A program made the position numbers and the translations under genes. The notes beneath the pieces were generated by a model. The model made no database searches and had not been told where the DNA came from. It was given only the letters and a program-made list of their open reading frames with translations. A DNA stretch of 64,000 nucleotides from Litorimonas sp046250185 (GTDB taxonomy: Bacteria > Pseudomonadota > Alphaproteobacteria > Caulobacterales > Maricaulaceae): assembly GCF_046250185.1 (NCBI RefSeq), contig NZ_CP176469.1, one strand, 5' to 3'. Positions 32,786 through 41,881 of this stretch are shown here, piece by piece (position 1 is the stretch's first letter; every line of letters begins with the position of its first letter).

Positions 32786-32849
32786 CTTTTAATTCGAAAT
32801 AGACACGTAGTGCGCCCACCCTTGGCTTTGCTGCATAGATAGGATTTTC

Positions 32850-34820
32850 ATGGCTGCAGATATTGCCCATCACGTTGTAAGTGCGCTTCCAATTAAGATA
32901 GCCCTGATTGGCGCCCTTGGTATTGGCGCGCAATGGCTCGCATGGCGGTTGCAGCGACCCGCGATTGTATTGATGGCGATTGCGGGCCTGATTTTTGGTC
33001 CGCTGCTGGGCTATATTCTCACGCTTGGCCTGCCTGACAGCGTCCGCGATGTGGTGGAGGTTTTCCGCCTCGACCCCGTCAAAGATTTCGGCGAGCTTTA
33101 TCGCCCCATGATTGGACTGGCAGTGGCCATCATCCTGTTTGAGGGCGGGCTGACGCTGAGGTTTAAAGACTTGGGTGATGCGCGACATGCTGTTGTTCGC
33201 ATGGTGATCTTTGCCTCGCCTATTGCTTGGTTCCTTGGCACGTGTGCGGCGCATTATATCGTTGGTCTGCGTTGGGATATTTCAGCGATGATTGGCGGAT
33301 TGTTCGTTGTGACAGGTCCAACCGTGATCATGCCGCTCCTGCGTCAAGCACACTTAAAATCCCGTCCTGCCAATGTGTTGAAATGGGAAGGCATCGTCAA
33401 TGACCCGCTCGGCGCACTTTTTGCCGTGGGCGGCTATGAATTTATCCGCTTTACCATGACCGAAGCGTCTATGTTTGCCGTCTTCGGCAAGCTCGCTTTC
33501 GCCGCGATTTTGGGCACAGTTATGGGGATAATCTCCGGCTATGGCCTCGCTTGGGCTTTCCGCCGTGGGCATATTCCAGAATATCTGAAAGCGCCGATTG
33601 TGCTGGCTTGGGTTCTGGCGATTTACGTATTGGCCAATACATTAGCCGATGAAACAGGCCTGCTTGCTGTGACTGCACTCGGCATGACGATGGCGAACAC
33701 CAAATTCGCGTCGATGGTGGAGATGCGCCGATTTAAGGAAAACATCGCGATTATCCTCGTCTCTGGCGTCTTCGTTATCTTAACCGCCACACTAACACCT
33801 GACATTCTCAAAGCATTCTTCTCAGACTGGCGCGTGCTGGCCTTTGTGGCGGCGATGATGCTCGTCGTGCGGCCTGTCGCCGTGATGCTCTCAACGCTCT
33901 GGTCTGGCCTGACATGGCGAGAAAGCCTGTTGATCAGTTTCATCGCCCCGCGCGGGGTCGTGGCCGTGGCCGTGGCTGGCTTGTTTGCAGCGGAACTCAA
34001 CGCACTCGGCGATCCTTACACACAAGGCGCTTACTTCGTACCGCTCGCTTTCGCCCTTGTCTTTGCGACAGTGTTATTTGCTGGCTTCTTCATCGCGCCA
34101 TTGGCGAAAATGCTCAAGCTCGATGCGGGGGACGGGGACGGCGTCCTGATCGTCGGCGCGAACCCGTGGTCATTGGGACTGGCGAAATCGCTCAAAGAGA
34201 TGGGCATTAAAGTCCTAGTCGCAGATACGAACTGGCGACGCCTGCGCGGCGCGCGCCTTGAAGGTCACGCGACTTTTTACGGCGAAGTCTTGTCAGAAAA
34301 CGCGGATTACACCCTTGATCACAGCGCGTTTAACCACCTGATCGCGGCCACACCAAATGACGCCTATAACGCCCTCGTCTGCGTCGAATTCGCACCAGAG
34401 CTGGGCCGGCATCGCGTCTTCCAAGTCGGCTCCAAAGAGGCCGAAGACAAAGATGATGACGCTATCGCCTTTACCTCGCGCGGCCGTGTGCTGACCTCTC
34501 GCGGGCGTAGCTTTGACGCGCTTACCCGAGATTGGTGGAGCGGCTGGCGGTTCCGCTCGACGAACCTGTCAGAAAGCTACACCCTAGAAGATTTGTATAA
34601 AGATCGCGGCGATGACCTTGATCTGATCTTGGGCCGTAAAGCCGATGGGCATTTGGAATTCATTCAGCCGGGACAAGAGAACCGCGCAGAGGGCATGACC
34701 GTGCTGTCCTTTTGCCCCGCCAAAGATACCGATGTTGCGCGCGGCCAAGGGGCTAAATCAGGTCAAAAAGGCGGTCAAGGCAGCAGCCTCGCTGGCCCTG
34801 CTAGCCCTCTCCCACAATAA
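32850..34820 (+). CDS. Cation/proton antiporter with C-terminal NAD-binding-like domain
   Basis: A 656-residue CPA-family antiporter. About 12 membrane helices span 13-430, with F-E-G-G-L-T-L and the ion-binding N-D-P-L-G-A (CPA1 type Na+/H+ exchange). V-T-G-P-T-V-I-M-P and P-R-G-V-V-A-V-A-V-A are also family motifs. The C-terminal cytosolic part has a Rossmann-like TrkA-N/RCK half (V-L-I-V-G-A-N-P-W-S-L-G-L-A) that could gate transport by nucleotide. A Lys/Gly/Ser tail ends the protein. Whether Na+ or K+ is exchanged is not determinable. Confidence 0.85.
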   Translation: MAADIAHHVVSALPIKIALIGALGIGAQWLAWRLQRPAIVLMAIAGLIFGPLLGYILTLGLPDSVRDVVEVFRLDPVKDFGELYRPMIGLAVAIILFEGGLTLRFKDLGDARHAVVRMVIFASPIAWFLGTCAAHYIVGLRWDISAMIGGLFVVTGPTVIMPLLRQAHLKSRPANVLKWEGIVNDPLGALFAVGGYEFIRFTMTEASMFAVFGKLAFAAILGTVMGIISGYGLAWAFRRGHIPEYLKAPIVLAWVLAIYVLANTLADETGLLAVTALGMTMANTKFASMVEMRRFKENIAIILVSGVFVILTATLTPDILKAFFSDWRVLAFVAAMMLVVRPVAVMLSTLWSGLTWRESLLISFIAPRGVVAVAVAGLFAAELNALGDPYTQGAYFVPLAFALVFATVLFAGFFIAPLAKMLKLDAGDGDGVLIVGANPWSLGLAKSLKEMGIKVLVADTNWRRLRGARLEGHATFYGEVLSENADYTLDHSAFNHLIAATPNDAYNALVCVEFAPELGRHRVFQVGSKEAEDKDDDAIAFTSRGRVLTSRGRSFDALTRDWWSGWRFRSTNLSESYTLEDLYKDRGDDLDLILGRKADGHLEFIQPGQENRAEGMTVLSFCPAKDTDVARGQGAKSGQKGGQGSSLAGPASPLPQ

Positions 34821-34892
34821 GAGGCTTGCTTCGGCTTTTCACAGCTTTGTCACGGAATAGTAACGCAGCTTTAAGAGTTGGGCTGGCATAGC

Positions 34893-34914
34893 TTTAGGGT
34901 TCATTAACCCTAAA
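34893..34914 (+). promoter_or_regulatory. Perfect palindrome before the penicillin-binding protein gene
   Basis: TTTAGGGTT-CATT-AACCCTAAA, perfect 9-bp arms with a 4-nt loop, 14 bp before the GTG start. It could be an operator or a leader hairpin close to the ribosome site. It also contains TTTA-N7-TTAA (34893-34907), seven of eight positions of a CtrA box. Confidence 0.5.
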
Positions 34915-34928
34915 CGGATCACTGCCAC

Positions 34929-36836
34929 GTGGAATTGCCGCGCCTGAATTTTTCTCTCCCGCCCCGCGTCAAAGCGCTGGGCAAAGCGACCTTCATCACG
35001 GGTGCGCTTGGCGGGTATCTGTGCGGTATGGGCGTGCTGGGCTTATTTGCACTGGCGGCCAAAGACCTCCCCGATCCCAAGAAATTGTGGGAACGCTCAC
35101 GACCTGTTTCTGTGCAGATCGTAGATCGCAACGGCGTTGATGTTGTTGTGCGCGGCGCAGCCAAAGAACAACCTGTCGACCTGGACACGCTTCCCTTTCA
35201 CATTCCGATGACGATTTTGGCGACAGAAGATCGTCGCTATTACAATCATGTTGGCGTTGACCCGCAAGGACTGGCTCGCGCGATGGTCAGCAATGTTCGC
35301 GCGGGACGATATGTCCAAGGTGGTTCGACTCTGACGCAGCAATTATCCAAAAATATCTTCCTCTCACCCGACAAAACGCTTCGCCGAAAAGCGCAGGAAA
35401 TGATGCTGTCCGTGTGGCTAGAGCGCGACTTTACAAAGCGTGAATTGCTAGAAATGTATCTATCTCGCGTTTATTTTGGAAGCGGCGCGTGGGGACTTGA
35501 AGCCGCCAGTCAGACCTATTTCGATAAGCCTGCAGCTGAGATGACATTAGCAGAATCTGCCATGATGGCGGGCCTCCTCAAAGCGCCCTCAGCTGGCAAT
35601 CCTGCGCAACATCCTGAACGCGCAGCCAAGCGCACGGCCACTGTGCTGAACTCGATGCAGCGCCAAGGGCTTCTCGCGGAAGGTGTCTTGGAAATGGCGC
35701 TGAATGAGGACATCACTATCCACCGCCCGCAATCTGATCATACAGGGCAGTATTTTGTCGACTGGATTTGGAACGACTTAGAAGCTGCGATCGGCGTACC
35801 AACGCAAGACATCATCGTGCAAACCACGCTCGACATGCGCGCACAATCTGCGGCCCAGTCAGCCATGCTCGCACACCTTGATACTGAACGCGGCGCCAGC
35901 GAAGGTGCGGTCGTTAGCCTTGACGGGACAGGCGGCGTCATCGCTATGGTTGGCGGCACATCCTATACCAAAAGCCAGTTCAATCGCGCCGCACAGGCCG
36001 AACGGCAACCTGGGTCTGCCTTCAAACCTTTCGTCTATCTCGCCGCCTTACGCGCGGGTATCAGCCCGTGGGACACACGCATTGACGCCCCAATCACCCT
36101 CGCTGCGGACACGCGGGCGGGTGAAGACTGGACCCCGCAGAATTTCAGCGAAACATTCTCTGGCCCGATCACCTTACAGGACGCCCTCGCCAAATCGATC
36201 AATACTGTTGCCGTAACACTCGGCGAAGAAGTCGGGCGGGAGGCCGTGATTGCGGCGGCTGGAGATTTCGGCCTGACGGGACTGACGCCCTATCGCAGCC
36301 TCGCGCTCGGCGCTCAACTCACCACACCTTTGCAAATGACAGAGGCCTACCTACCCTTTGCGAATTGGGGGCAGAAGCGCCCAGCTTACGGGATTATTTC
36401 AATCTCGACCGCTGACGGCACCCCGCTATATGATCACGTCCGTGCCGAGCCGAAGCCTGTCCTGACCCCTGTCGAACTCGCCGATATGAACCTGATGCTT
36501 ACCCGCGTTGTCGAGCAGGGAACGGGGCGCCGTGCCCAAATTGCTGGTCGTCATATTGGCGGCAAAACAGGGACCACAAATGACTTCCGCGATGCGTGGT
36601 TCATTGGGTACGCCCCTGACGTTGTGACAAGTGTGTGGGTCGGGGCGGACGACAACACACCCATGAAACGGGTCACAGGCGGCACTATTCCTGCGCAAAT
36701 TTTCCATGACTATATGGACGTGCAGCTATCGGAACAGCCCGCAACCCGCCTGCCCGTGTCTCAAGAACCAGATTGGGTGCGCCGCAATGCACAGCTCAAT
36801 GCTCTGCTGGATCAGCTAGAAGGCAAGCTGCCCTAA
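34929..36836 (+). CDS. Class A penicillin-binding protein (PBP1A-type)
   Basis: A 635-residue bifunctional peptidoglycan synthase. It has one N-terminal membrane helix (about 21-43). The GT51 transglycosylase domain shows A-T-E-D-R-R-Y-Y-N-H and G-G-S-T-L-T-Q-Q-L-S-K-N. The transpeptidase domain has P-G-S-A-F-K-P (SxxK), K-S-I-N-T (SxN) and G-G-K-T-G-T-T-N (KTG). The start is GTG 34929 with a weak GGA ribosome site. Shorter than E. coli PBP1a and lacking its extra domains, like other alphaproteobacterial PbpC/Pbp1-type paralogues. Located after the antiporter, with its own palindromic leader. Confidence 0.92.
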   Translation: MELPRLNFSLPPRVKALGKATFITGALGGYLCGMGVLGLFALAAKDLPDPKKLWERSRPVSVQIVDRNGVDVVVRGAAKEQPVDLDTLPFHIPMTILATEDRRYYNHVGVDPQGLARAMVSNVRAGRYVQGGSTLTQQLSKNIFLSPDKTLRRKAQEMMLSVWLERDFTKRELLEMYLSRVYFGSGAWGLEAASQTYFDKPAAEMTLAESAMMAGLLKAPSAGNPAQHPERAAKRTATVLNSMQRQGLLAEGVLEMALNEDITIHRPQSDHTGQYFVDWIWNDLEAAIGVPTQDIIVQTTLDMRAQSAAQSAMLAHLDTERGASEGAVVSLDGTGGVIAMVGGTSYTKSQFNRAAQAERQPGSAFKPFVYLAALRAGISPWDTRIDAPITLAADTRAGEDWTPQNFSETFSGPITLQDALAKSINTVAVTLGEEVGREAVIAAAGDFGLTGLTPYRSLALGAQLTTPLQMTEAYLPFANWGQKRPAYGIISISTADGTPLYDHVRAEPKPVLTPVELADMNLMLTRVVEQGTGRRAQIAGRHIGGKTGTTNDFRDAWFIGYAPDVVTSVWVGADDNTPMKRVTGGTIPAQIFHDYMDVQLSEQPATRLPVSQEPDWVRRNAQLNALLDQLEGKLP

Positions 36837-36925
36837 TCAATCTAATTCATACCTGACCCACGACAGAGTCTCGTCCTTCGCTTTTGGGCTTCCCCCGCCT
36901 TTGAAAATATGGCACCAGAACAAAT

Positions 36926-38065
36926 ATGGAACCTATCTTCGAGTTTTCTGGCGCGTCAATCACTCTGATCGAATTATTGATCGGTGCGCTCTTGCTGCTA
37001 GCTGGGATATTACTCGCTGCCCTCTGGCCGCGCCGCAATCACGAGGCCAAACGACTCGAACAGCAGATCACGCAAATGACGCAACAACAGGGTGAATTGC
37101 AAGGCCGCCTCGCGCAATTTGCCGAAGACAGCGCGCAGCGCGATGCCGTCTTTCGCGAAAACCTCGACAACCGTCTCTCCAAAGTGACGGAGCGTGTCGG
37201 CAACTCCTTGCTAGAAACGCAAGAGCGCAACTCTGCGAGCATGAAACATCTGCATGAACGGCTTGCCCTGATTGATCGTGCGCAGAAGAATATCGAAACA
37301 TTGTCGGGCGAAGTGTCTGGCCTGCAAAGCCTGCTCTCGAATAAACAAGCGCGCGGCGCATTTGGCGAGAAGCAGATGCAGGATTTGATCGAGAGCTACC
37401 TTCCGCCCAATGCCTATAGCTTTCAGTCCACACTTTCCAATGGCAAACGCGTTGACGCCCTGATCCACCTGCCCAGCGATCAAGGGGATGTAGCGATTGA
37501 TAGTAAATTTCCAATGGAGGCGTGGCGGCGTATGACAGCTGCAGATAATACGCCTGAATCGGATCGCGCCAAGCGGGATTTCGCCAATGACGTGCTACGC
37601 CATATCAAGGACGTGGCCAGCAAATATCTGATTTTTGGCGAAACCCACGACATCGCGCTCCTCTTTCTGCCCAGTGAAGCCGTTTATGCCGAGCTGCACG
37701 GCCATTTCCCCAAAGTGATTGAGGCAGGCTTTGCCCAAAAGGTGATGATCGTTTCGCCCACGACATTCATGGCTACGCTGCACACTATGCGGGCCGTGAT
37801 GAAAGACGCCGCCATGCGAGAACAGGCTCATATCATCCAACGCGAAGTGGGCATGATGGCCAAGGACGTTACCTTGCTCGATGATCGTGTGGCAAAGCTA
37901 CAATCTCATTTCAATCAAAGCGTTGAAGACGTCCGAAAAATCCGCATCAGCACTGAGAAAATCACCAAACGCGCCGATAAAATTGAAAGCCTCGACATGG
38001 CTGATGCGCCTAAAATTGACGGGGATAATATCGAGCGTTTTCCGAAAAAATCTGGTCAGGGCTAA
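36926..38065 (+). CDS. rmuC: DNA recombination protein RmuC
   Basis: A 379-residue RmuC-family protein: an N-terminal membrane anchor (about 10-33), a long coiled coil rich in Glu/Gln (about 38-150), and the nuclease-like RmuC domain with G-A-F-G-E-K-Q-M-Q-D-L and V-A-I-D-S-K-F-P-M-E-A-W. RmuC limits inversions at short inverted repeats in E. coli. Its TAA stop overlaps the ATG of the next gene (TAATG, 38063-38067). Confidence 0.9.
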   Translation: MEPIFEFSGASITLIELLIGALLLLAGILLAALWPRRNHEAKRLEQQITQMTQQQGELQGRLAQFAEDSAQRDAVFRENLDNRLSKVTERVGNSLLETQERNSASMKHLHERLALIDRAQKNIETLSGEVSGLQSLLSNKQARGAFGEKQMQDLIESYLPPNAYSFQSTLSNGKRVDALIHLPSDQGDVAIDSKFPMEAWRRMTAADNTPESDRAKRDFANDVLRHIKDVASKYLIFGETHDIALLFLPSEAVYAELHGHFPKVIEAGFAQKVMIVSPTTFMATLHTMRAVMKDAAMREQAHIIQREVGMMAKDVTLLDDRVAKLQSHFNQSVEDVRKIRISTEKITKRADKIESLDMADAPKIDGDNIERFPKKSGQG

Positions 38066-38409
38066 TGCAGCTGATTTGGTATGGCGGACGACTATTTCGG
38101 CCTAGCGCGACAGTAGGCGCGTCGCAAACCTCGCCTGAGACTATCTTTAAATACGAACAGCGCAAGAATTTTGTTACCGCGACCTATGCCGGTGGCGAGA
38201 TCGAATTTGGACAGCTAATGGGCAATGTCCTCAAGAACGGCTCGCTTGATATGCGGTACCATCACCGCGATATTCACGGCACCCTCCACACTGGCACTTG
38301 CCTGACCACCCCCGAAGTTCTGCCTGGGAATAAGCTACGTCTGCGTGAGCAATGGCAGTGGACGAGCGGGGATAGAAGTCGCGGCGAAACGACATTAGAA
38401 GAAATATAA
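38065..38409 (+). CDS. Small conserved protein (often labelled N-acetylglutamate synthase-like)
   Basis: A 114-residue protein of a small conserved family with the pattern T-I-F-K-Y-E-Q ... V-T-A-T-Y-A-G-G-E-I-E-F-G-Q-L-x-G ... G-S-L-D-M-R-Y-x-H and the end R-E-Q-W-Q-W-T-S-G-D. Databases often call it N-acetylglutamate synthase, but it is far too short and lacks a GNAT motif, so I do not accept that activity. It is translationally coupled to rmuC by a 1-base overlap. Confidence 0.7.
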   Translation: MQLIWYGGRLFRPSATVGASQTSPETIFKYEQRKNFVTATYAGGEIEFGQLMGNVLKNGSLDMRYHHRDIHGTLHTGTCLTTPEVLPGNKLRLREQWQWTSGDRSRGETTLEEI

Positions 38410-39039
38410 TTAATTACCTTTTGCAGCTTTGCGATGCTCTTTGTTATGGGCCGCTAAATCAATCAGGATCTTCATCGCGATCAGTGTCACGAGCGCGTAA
38501 ACTGGACTGCCAAGCGACAGCACCAAAAACCCACCCAAGATAATTACGACGTGCATGACCATAACGCGGGGGTAAGGCGCAAACATTTGGGAAGTTGCAT
38601 CACGGGTTAAATATTCCCGCTTTCCAAGAAAGTTTATCATAAACGACACCCCATGAGAGACCAGCAAAACCAGCGCAGTCAGCGCCACGGGCGATTGCCA
38701 ATCTAGGGTTTTGACCTCTGGCAATTCGGGAAAAAACTGTCGCAGAAAAACTAGATGAACGATGCTAAACATACCGAAATGGACGATGAAAAAAATGCAC
38801 CTCGGTACCGTACCTATGACGCTCGCCAGAGTTAAACCATCCTGTTTAGACTTGTGTGCGCGTGGCTTGATCGCGGTCAACATCATCTTTGGCACGTTCA
38901 AAACACCAATAATGACACTCTCCAACCAATAGAGCAGCAAGATCGTACCGACATCCCAACCAAATGCGAAAACGCCGATAAGGGGGATAAGATTACTAAT
39001 AACGAGTATGAGGCCCGAGAGATTGCGAAAGCTACCCAT
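38410..39039 (-). CDS. DUF6498-type membrane protein
   Basis: A 209-residue protein with about six membrane helices and the motif Y-W-L-E-S-V-I-I-G-V-L-N in the second, characteristic of DUF6498 proteins of unknown function. ATG 39039 has a GGGG ribosome site 5 nt upstream; an in-frame GTG at 39057 is the alternative. The recR stop lies 2-20 bp upstream, so it is probably the last gene of the dnaX-ybaB-ggt-recR run. Confidence 0.75.
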   Translation of the reverse strand: MGSFRNLSGLILVISNLIPLIGVFAFGWDVGTILLLYWLESVIIGVLNVPKMMLTAIKPRAHKSKQDGLTLASVIGTVPRCIFFIVHFGMFSIVHLVFLRQFFPELPEVKTLDWQSPVALTALVLLVSHGVSFMINFLGKREYLTRDATSQMFAPYPRVMVMHVVIILGGFLVLSLGSPVYALVTLIAMKILIDLAAHNKEHRKAAKGN

Positions 39040-39059
39040 TAAGACCCCTTGCTTCACCC

Positions 39060-39665
39060 TTAAAACGGCCGACGGGATTTCATCGCGGCGGCAATCGTGC
39101 CGTCATCCAAGAAGTCTAATTCCCCGCCGACTGGCACGCCGTGGGCAAGGCGCGAGACGCTGACATCCGCGCCCTCCAAATGGTCGGTGATATAATGCGC
39201 CGTGGTTTGACCATCGACTGTGGCGTTCATGGCGAGGATGATTTCGGCAATTTCACCGCTTTTGGCACGGTCGATCAGCGCGGCGATATTGAGGTCTTCA
39301 GGGCGCACACCATCGAGCGCAGACAGCGTGCCGCCCAATACATGATACGTTCCGCGGAAGGCACCCGCACGCTCCATCGCCCACAAATCCGACACGTCTT
39401 GGACAACACAAATCCGCGTGCGGTCACGCCCTGGCGCTTGGCAGATATGACACGGATTAGACGAATCAACATTGCCGCAAACATGACAGGTCGAGATTTT
39501 ATCCGCCGCCTCACCCATGGCGTGGGTCAGCGGCACCATTAACACATCTGGCTTTTTGAGCATAGCGAGAGCGGCGCGGCGAGCCGAGCGTGGGCCAAGC
39601 CCCGGCAGCTTTGACAGCAGGCTGATCAGGCGATCAATTTCAGGACTGACATTGGCAGATGACAT
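39060..39665 (-). CDS. recR: Recombination mediator RecR
   Basis: A 201-residue RecFOR-pathway protein. The N-terminal helix-hairpin-helix reads L-P-G-L-G-P-R-S-A-R-R-A-A. The zinc finger is C-H-V-C-G-N ... C-H-I-C, and the Toprim domain has V-V-Q-D-V-S-D-L-W-A-M-E and the Y-H-V-L-G-G-T-L-S-A-L-D-G-V motif. The frame is open 18 codons further upstream, but ATG 39665 gives the standard N-terminus. Normally it follows ybaB; here ggt intervenes. Confidence 0.95.
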   Translation of the reverse strand: MSSANVSPEIDRLISLLSKLPGLGPRSARRAALAMLKKPDVLMVPLTHAMGEAADKISTCHVCGNVDSSNPCHICQAPGRDRTRICVVQDVSDLWAMERAGAFRGTYHVLGGTLSALDGVRPEDLNIAALIDRAKSGEIAEIILAMNATVDGQTTAHYITDHLEGADVSVSRLAHGVPVGGELDFLDDGTIAAAMKSRRPF

Positions 39666-39714
39666 AAAGACTTTCTGGCGAAATTGCGATTCGCTCCAAC
39701 CTAGCGAAGCCAAG

Positions 39715-39769
39715 CCCAAAGTTTAAGACCCAAAGTTTAAGGTCGAAAATTTAAGGCCCAAAATACAAG
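39715..39769. repeat. Four 14-bp tandem repeats upstream of recR
   Basis: Units start at 39715, 39729, 39743 and 39757: CCCAAAGTTTAAGA, CCCAAAGTTTAAGG, TCGAAAATTTAAGG, CCCAAAATACAAGC. The first two are nearly identical and the others have decayed. They lie in the gap between ggt and recR, in the leader of recR. Confidence 0.7.
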
Positions 39770-39788
39770 CGAAGTCACGCCACGCCGT

Positions 39789-41537
39789 TTAATGACCCAG
39801 CGCGGCCGATTTTGGCCCGCGCGGATCAGCGGCTCCAACAGCATAATCTCCCACTCGCCCCACTGAATTCACACGCCCCAGCACGCTATGCGCAAAATCA
39901 CCTGTCTCATTTCGCGGTAATTGATGCCCCATCGCGACAAGGTTTTCGAGCGTATCGCGGGCAATTCCTGGCTCTGTGATAACAATATCTGGGAGCCATT
40001 GATGGTGAATACGCGGGCGATCTGTCGCCTCGGCTAAGTTCATGTCCCACTCCATCACGTTGAGCGCGACTTGTAGCACAGCTGTGATAATCGTCGATCC
40101 GCCGGGGCTGCCCGTGACGAGTGTGACTTCACCGTCCTTCGTCACGATCATCGGCGTCATGGAAGAAAGCGGGCGTTTTCGAGGCGCGATCTGATTGGCC
40201 TCCCCACCGATCAAGCCGTAGCCATTCGACGATCCAGGCTTGGCCGAAAAATCATCCATTTCATTATTGAGCAAGAACCCTGCCCCGTCGACTGTATAGC
40301 CAGAACCGTAGGAGAAATTTAGCGTGTAGGTCACGGAGACGGCATTACCCTGTTTATCGATAACGGAATAATGTGTCGTATTGGCTGACTCGAATGGTAG
40401 TTCTGCTCCTGGGCGTATCTCTGATGACAGCGATGCCTCTGACAAATCTATCGAATCTCGTAATGCATCCGCGTAGGATTGACGCGTGAGCGCATCAACT
40501 GGCACGTCCACAAAATCTGGATCGCCAAGATATTTGGAGCGGTCGGCATAGGCGCGGCGCATACTCTCAATTAATTTATGCAAATAGGCAGAAGAATTAT
40601 GACCATCCGCTTGGAGGTCATACCCGCTCAGAATGTTTAGCATTTGCACGATATGGACACCGCCAGAACTTGGCGGGCTCATGGCATAAACATCAAAGCC
40701 TTTATAACTCCCTCTAACTGGGGCTCGTGTCACTGTCTCGTAAGTCGCCAAATCACGCAGCGTGATGACACCGCCCCCCGCCTCCATTTCAGCCACAATT
40801 AGCTCGGCCGTCTCACCGGTATAGAACCCCGCCACGCCTTGTTTTTGGATGCGCCGCAAGGTCGCTGCGAGGTCGCGTTGAATTAATTTATCGCCCGCTT
40901 TGCGGTTGAGAAAATAATTAATTGTTGAGGGGTCAGCGGATAAGATTTCGCGCGAATTCTCAAGGCTTTGCGCCAGGGCAGGGCTGATCTCAAATCCATT
41001 TTGTGCGAGGCGGATGGCGGGGCCAATGACTTCACGGCGGGTCATTGTGCCGTAGGTTTCGAGCGCATCCAGCAAGCCCATCACAGTGCCCGGCACACCT
41101 GCGGATAAATGAGAATATTGCGCGAGCTTATTGTCGACTTCGCCGTCTGCGCCCAGATACATGTCGCGGCTTGCTAGGCTCGGCGCCATTTCTCGGAAGT
41201 CAATCGCAATCACCTCGCCCGTTTCTGCTAAGCGCACGAGCATGAAACCGCCACCACCTAAATTGCCCGCTTGGGGGTGGGTCACGGCGAGGGCAAACCC
41301 CGTTGCGACAGCCGCGTCAACAGCGTTACCACCCCGCACCAAAATATCTCGCCCGACCTCTGCCGCAAGTTTGTCTTGCGCAGAAACCATGCCCTGCTGA
41401 GCCAGCACAGGGTGATGAACTGTATCGAAAGCAAAGATCGCCTGCGCTGCGGGATTACTATCTTTCGCCGCACCTACGTCCGCAGCAAGCACCAATATTG
41501 ACATTGCGAGTAAAGCAGTCTTGACCCATTGGCGCAT
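39789..41537 (-). CDS. ggt: Gamma-glutamyltransferase
   Basis: A 582-residue periplasmic Ntn-hydrolase proenzyme with signal peptide (to about residue 24). It cleaves itself before the catalytic Thr in N-T-T-H-Y-S-V-I-D. R-E-M-A-P near the N-terminus, S-Y-G-S-G-Y-T, L-L-N-N-E-M-D-D-F, P-L-S-S-M-T-P and G-S-P-G-G-S-T-I-I are the family motifs. It hydrolyses glutathione and gamma-glutamyl compounds. It lies on the same strand between ybaB and recR (23 bp after ybaB), breaking the usual gene order. Confidence 0.93.
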   Translation of the reverse strand: MRQWVKTALLAMSILVLAADVGAAKDSNPAAQAIFAFDTVHHPVLAQQGMVSAQDKLAAEVGRDILVRGGNAVDAAVATGFALAVTHPQAGNLGGGGFMLVRLAETGEVIAIDFREMAPSLASRDMYLGADGEVDNKLAQYSHLSAGVPGTVMGLLDALETYGTMTRREVIGPAIRLAQNGFEISPALAQSLENSREILSADPSTINYFLNRKAGDKLIQRDLAATLRRIQKQGVAGFYTGETAELIVAEMEAGGGVITLRDLATYETVTRAPVRGSYKGFDVYAMSPPSSGGVHIVQMLNILSGYDLQADGHNSSAYLHKLIESMRRAYADRSKYLGDPDFVDVPVDALTRQSYADALRDSIDLSEASLSSEIRPGAELPFESANTTHYSVIDKQGNAVSVTYTLNFSYGSGYTVDGAGFLLNNEMDDFSAKPGSSNGYGLIGGEANQIAPRKRPLSSMTPMIVTKDGEVTLVTGSPGGSTIITAVLQVALNVMEWDMNLAEATDRPRIHHQWLPDIVITEPGIARDTLENLVAMGHQLPRNETGDFAHSVLGRVNSVGRVGDYAVGAADPRGPKSAALGH

Positions 41538-41560
41538 AGCAAGCTCCTATTGATCGAAGA

Positions 41561-41878
41561 TTATATTCCTAGCCCGGGTGGCAAAGGAATATCCCCCATC
41601 GCAGCTTTCATCGTCTTGGCCTGCGCCTCGTCCAGCTTGACCTTGGCGTCTTGATATGCAGCGACAATCAGATCTTCTACGATTTCAACATCATCTTCGG
41701 AGAGCAGTTTGGGATCGATTTTCAGCGCGCGCATATTCCCACCGCCCGCCAATTCTACCGTGACCAAGCCACCGCCTGATCGACCTTCAACGACAATGTC
41801 AGCGACTTCGGCCTGTGCGGCTTCCATCTTTTTTTGCATGTCCTTGGCCTGTTTCATCAGGCCCATCAAATCTTTCAT
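41561..41878 (-). CDS. ybaB: YbaB/EbfC family nucleoid-associated protein
   Basis: A 105-residue DNA-binding protein. It begins M-K-D-L-M-G-L-M-K-Q-A-K-D-M-Q-K-K-M-E with a helical N-terminus; G-G-G-L-V-T-V-E and the end G-D-I-P-L-P-P-G follow. It forms dimers that bind nucleoid DNA. Starts 3 bp after dnaX, the conserved dnaX-ybaB pair. Confidence 0.95.
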   Translation of the reverse strand: MKDLMGLMKQAKDMQKKMEAAQAEVADIVVEGRSGGGLVTVELAGGGNMRALKIDPKLLSEDDVEIVEDLIVAAYQDAKVKLDEAQAKTMKAAMGDIPLPPGLGI

Positions 41879-41881
41879 GTC

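Noticed and set aside
38065..38409. N-acetylglutamate synthase
   Set aside because: The common database label is not supported: only 114 residues and no acetyltransferase (GNAT) motif.
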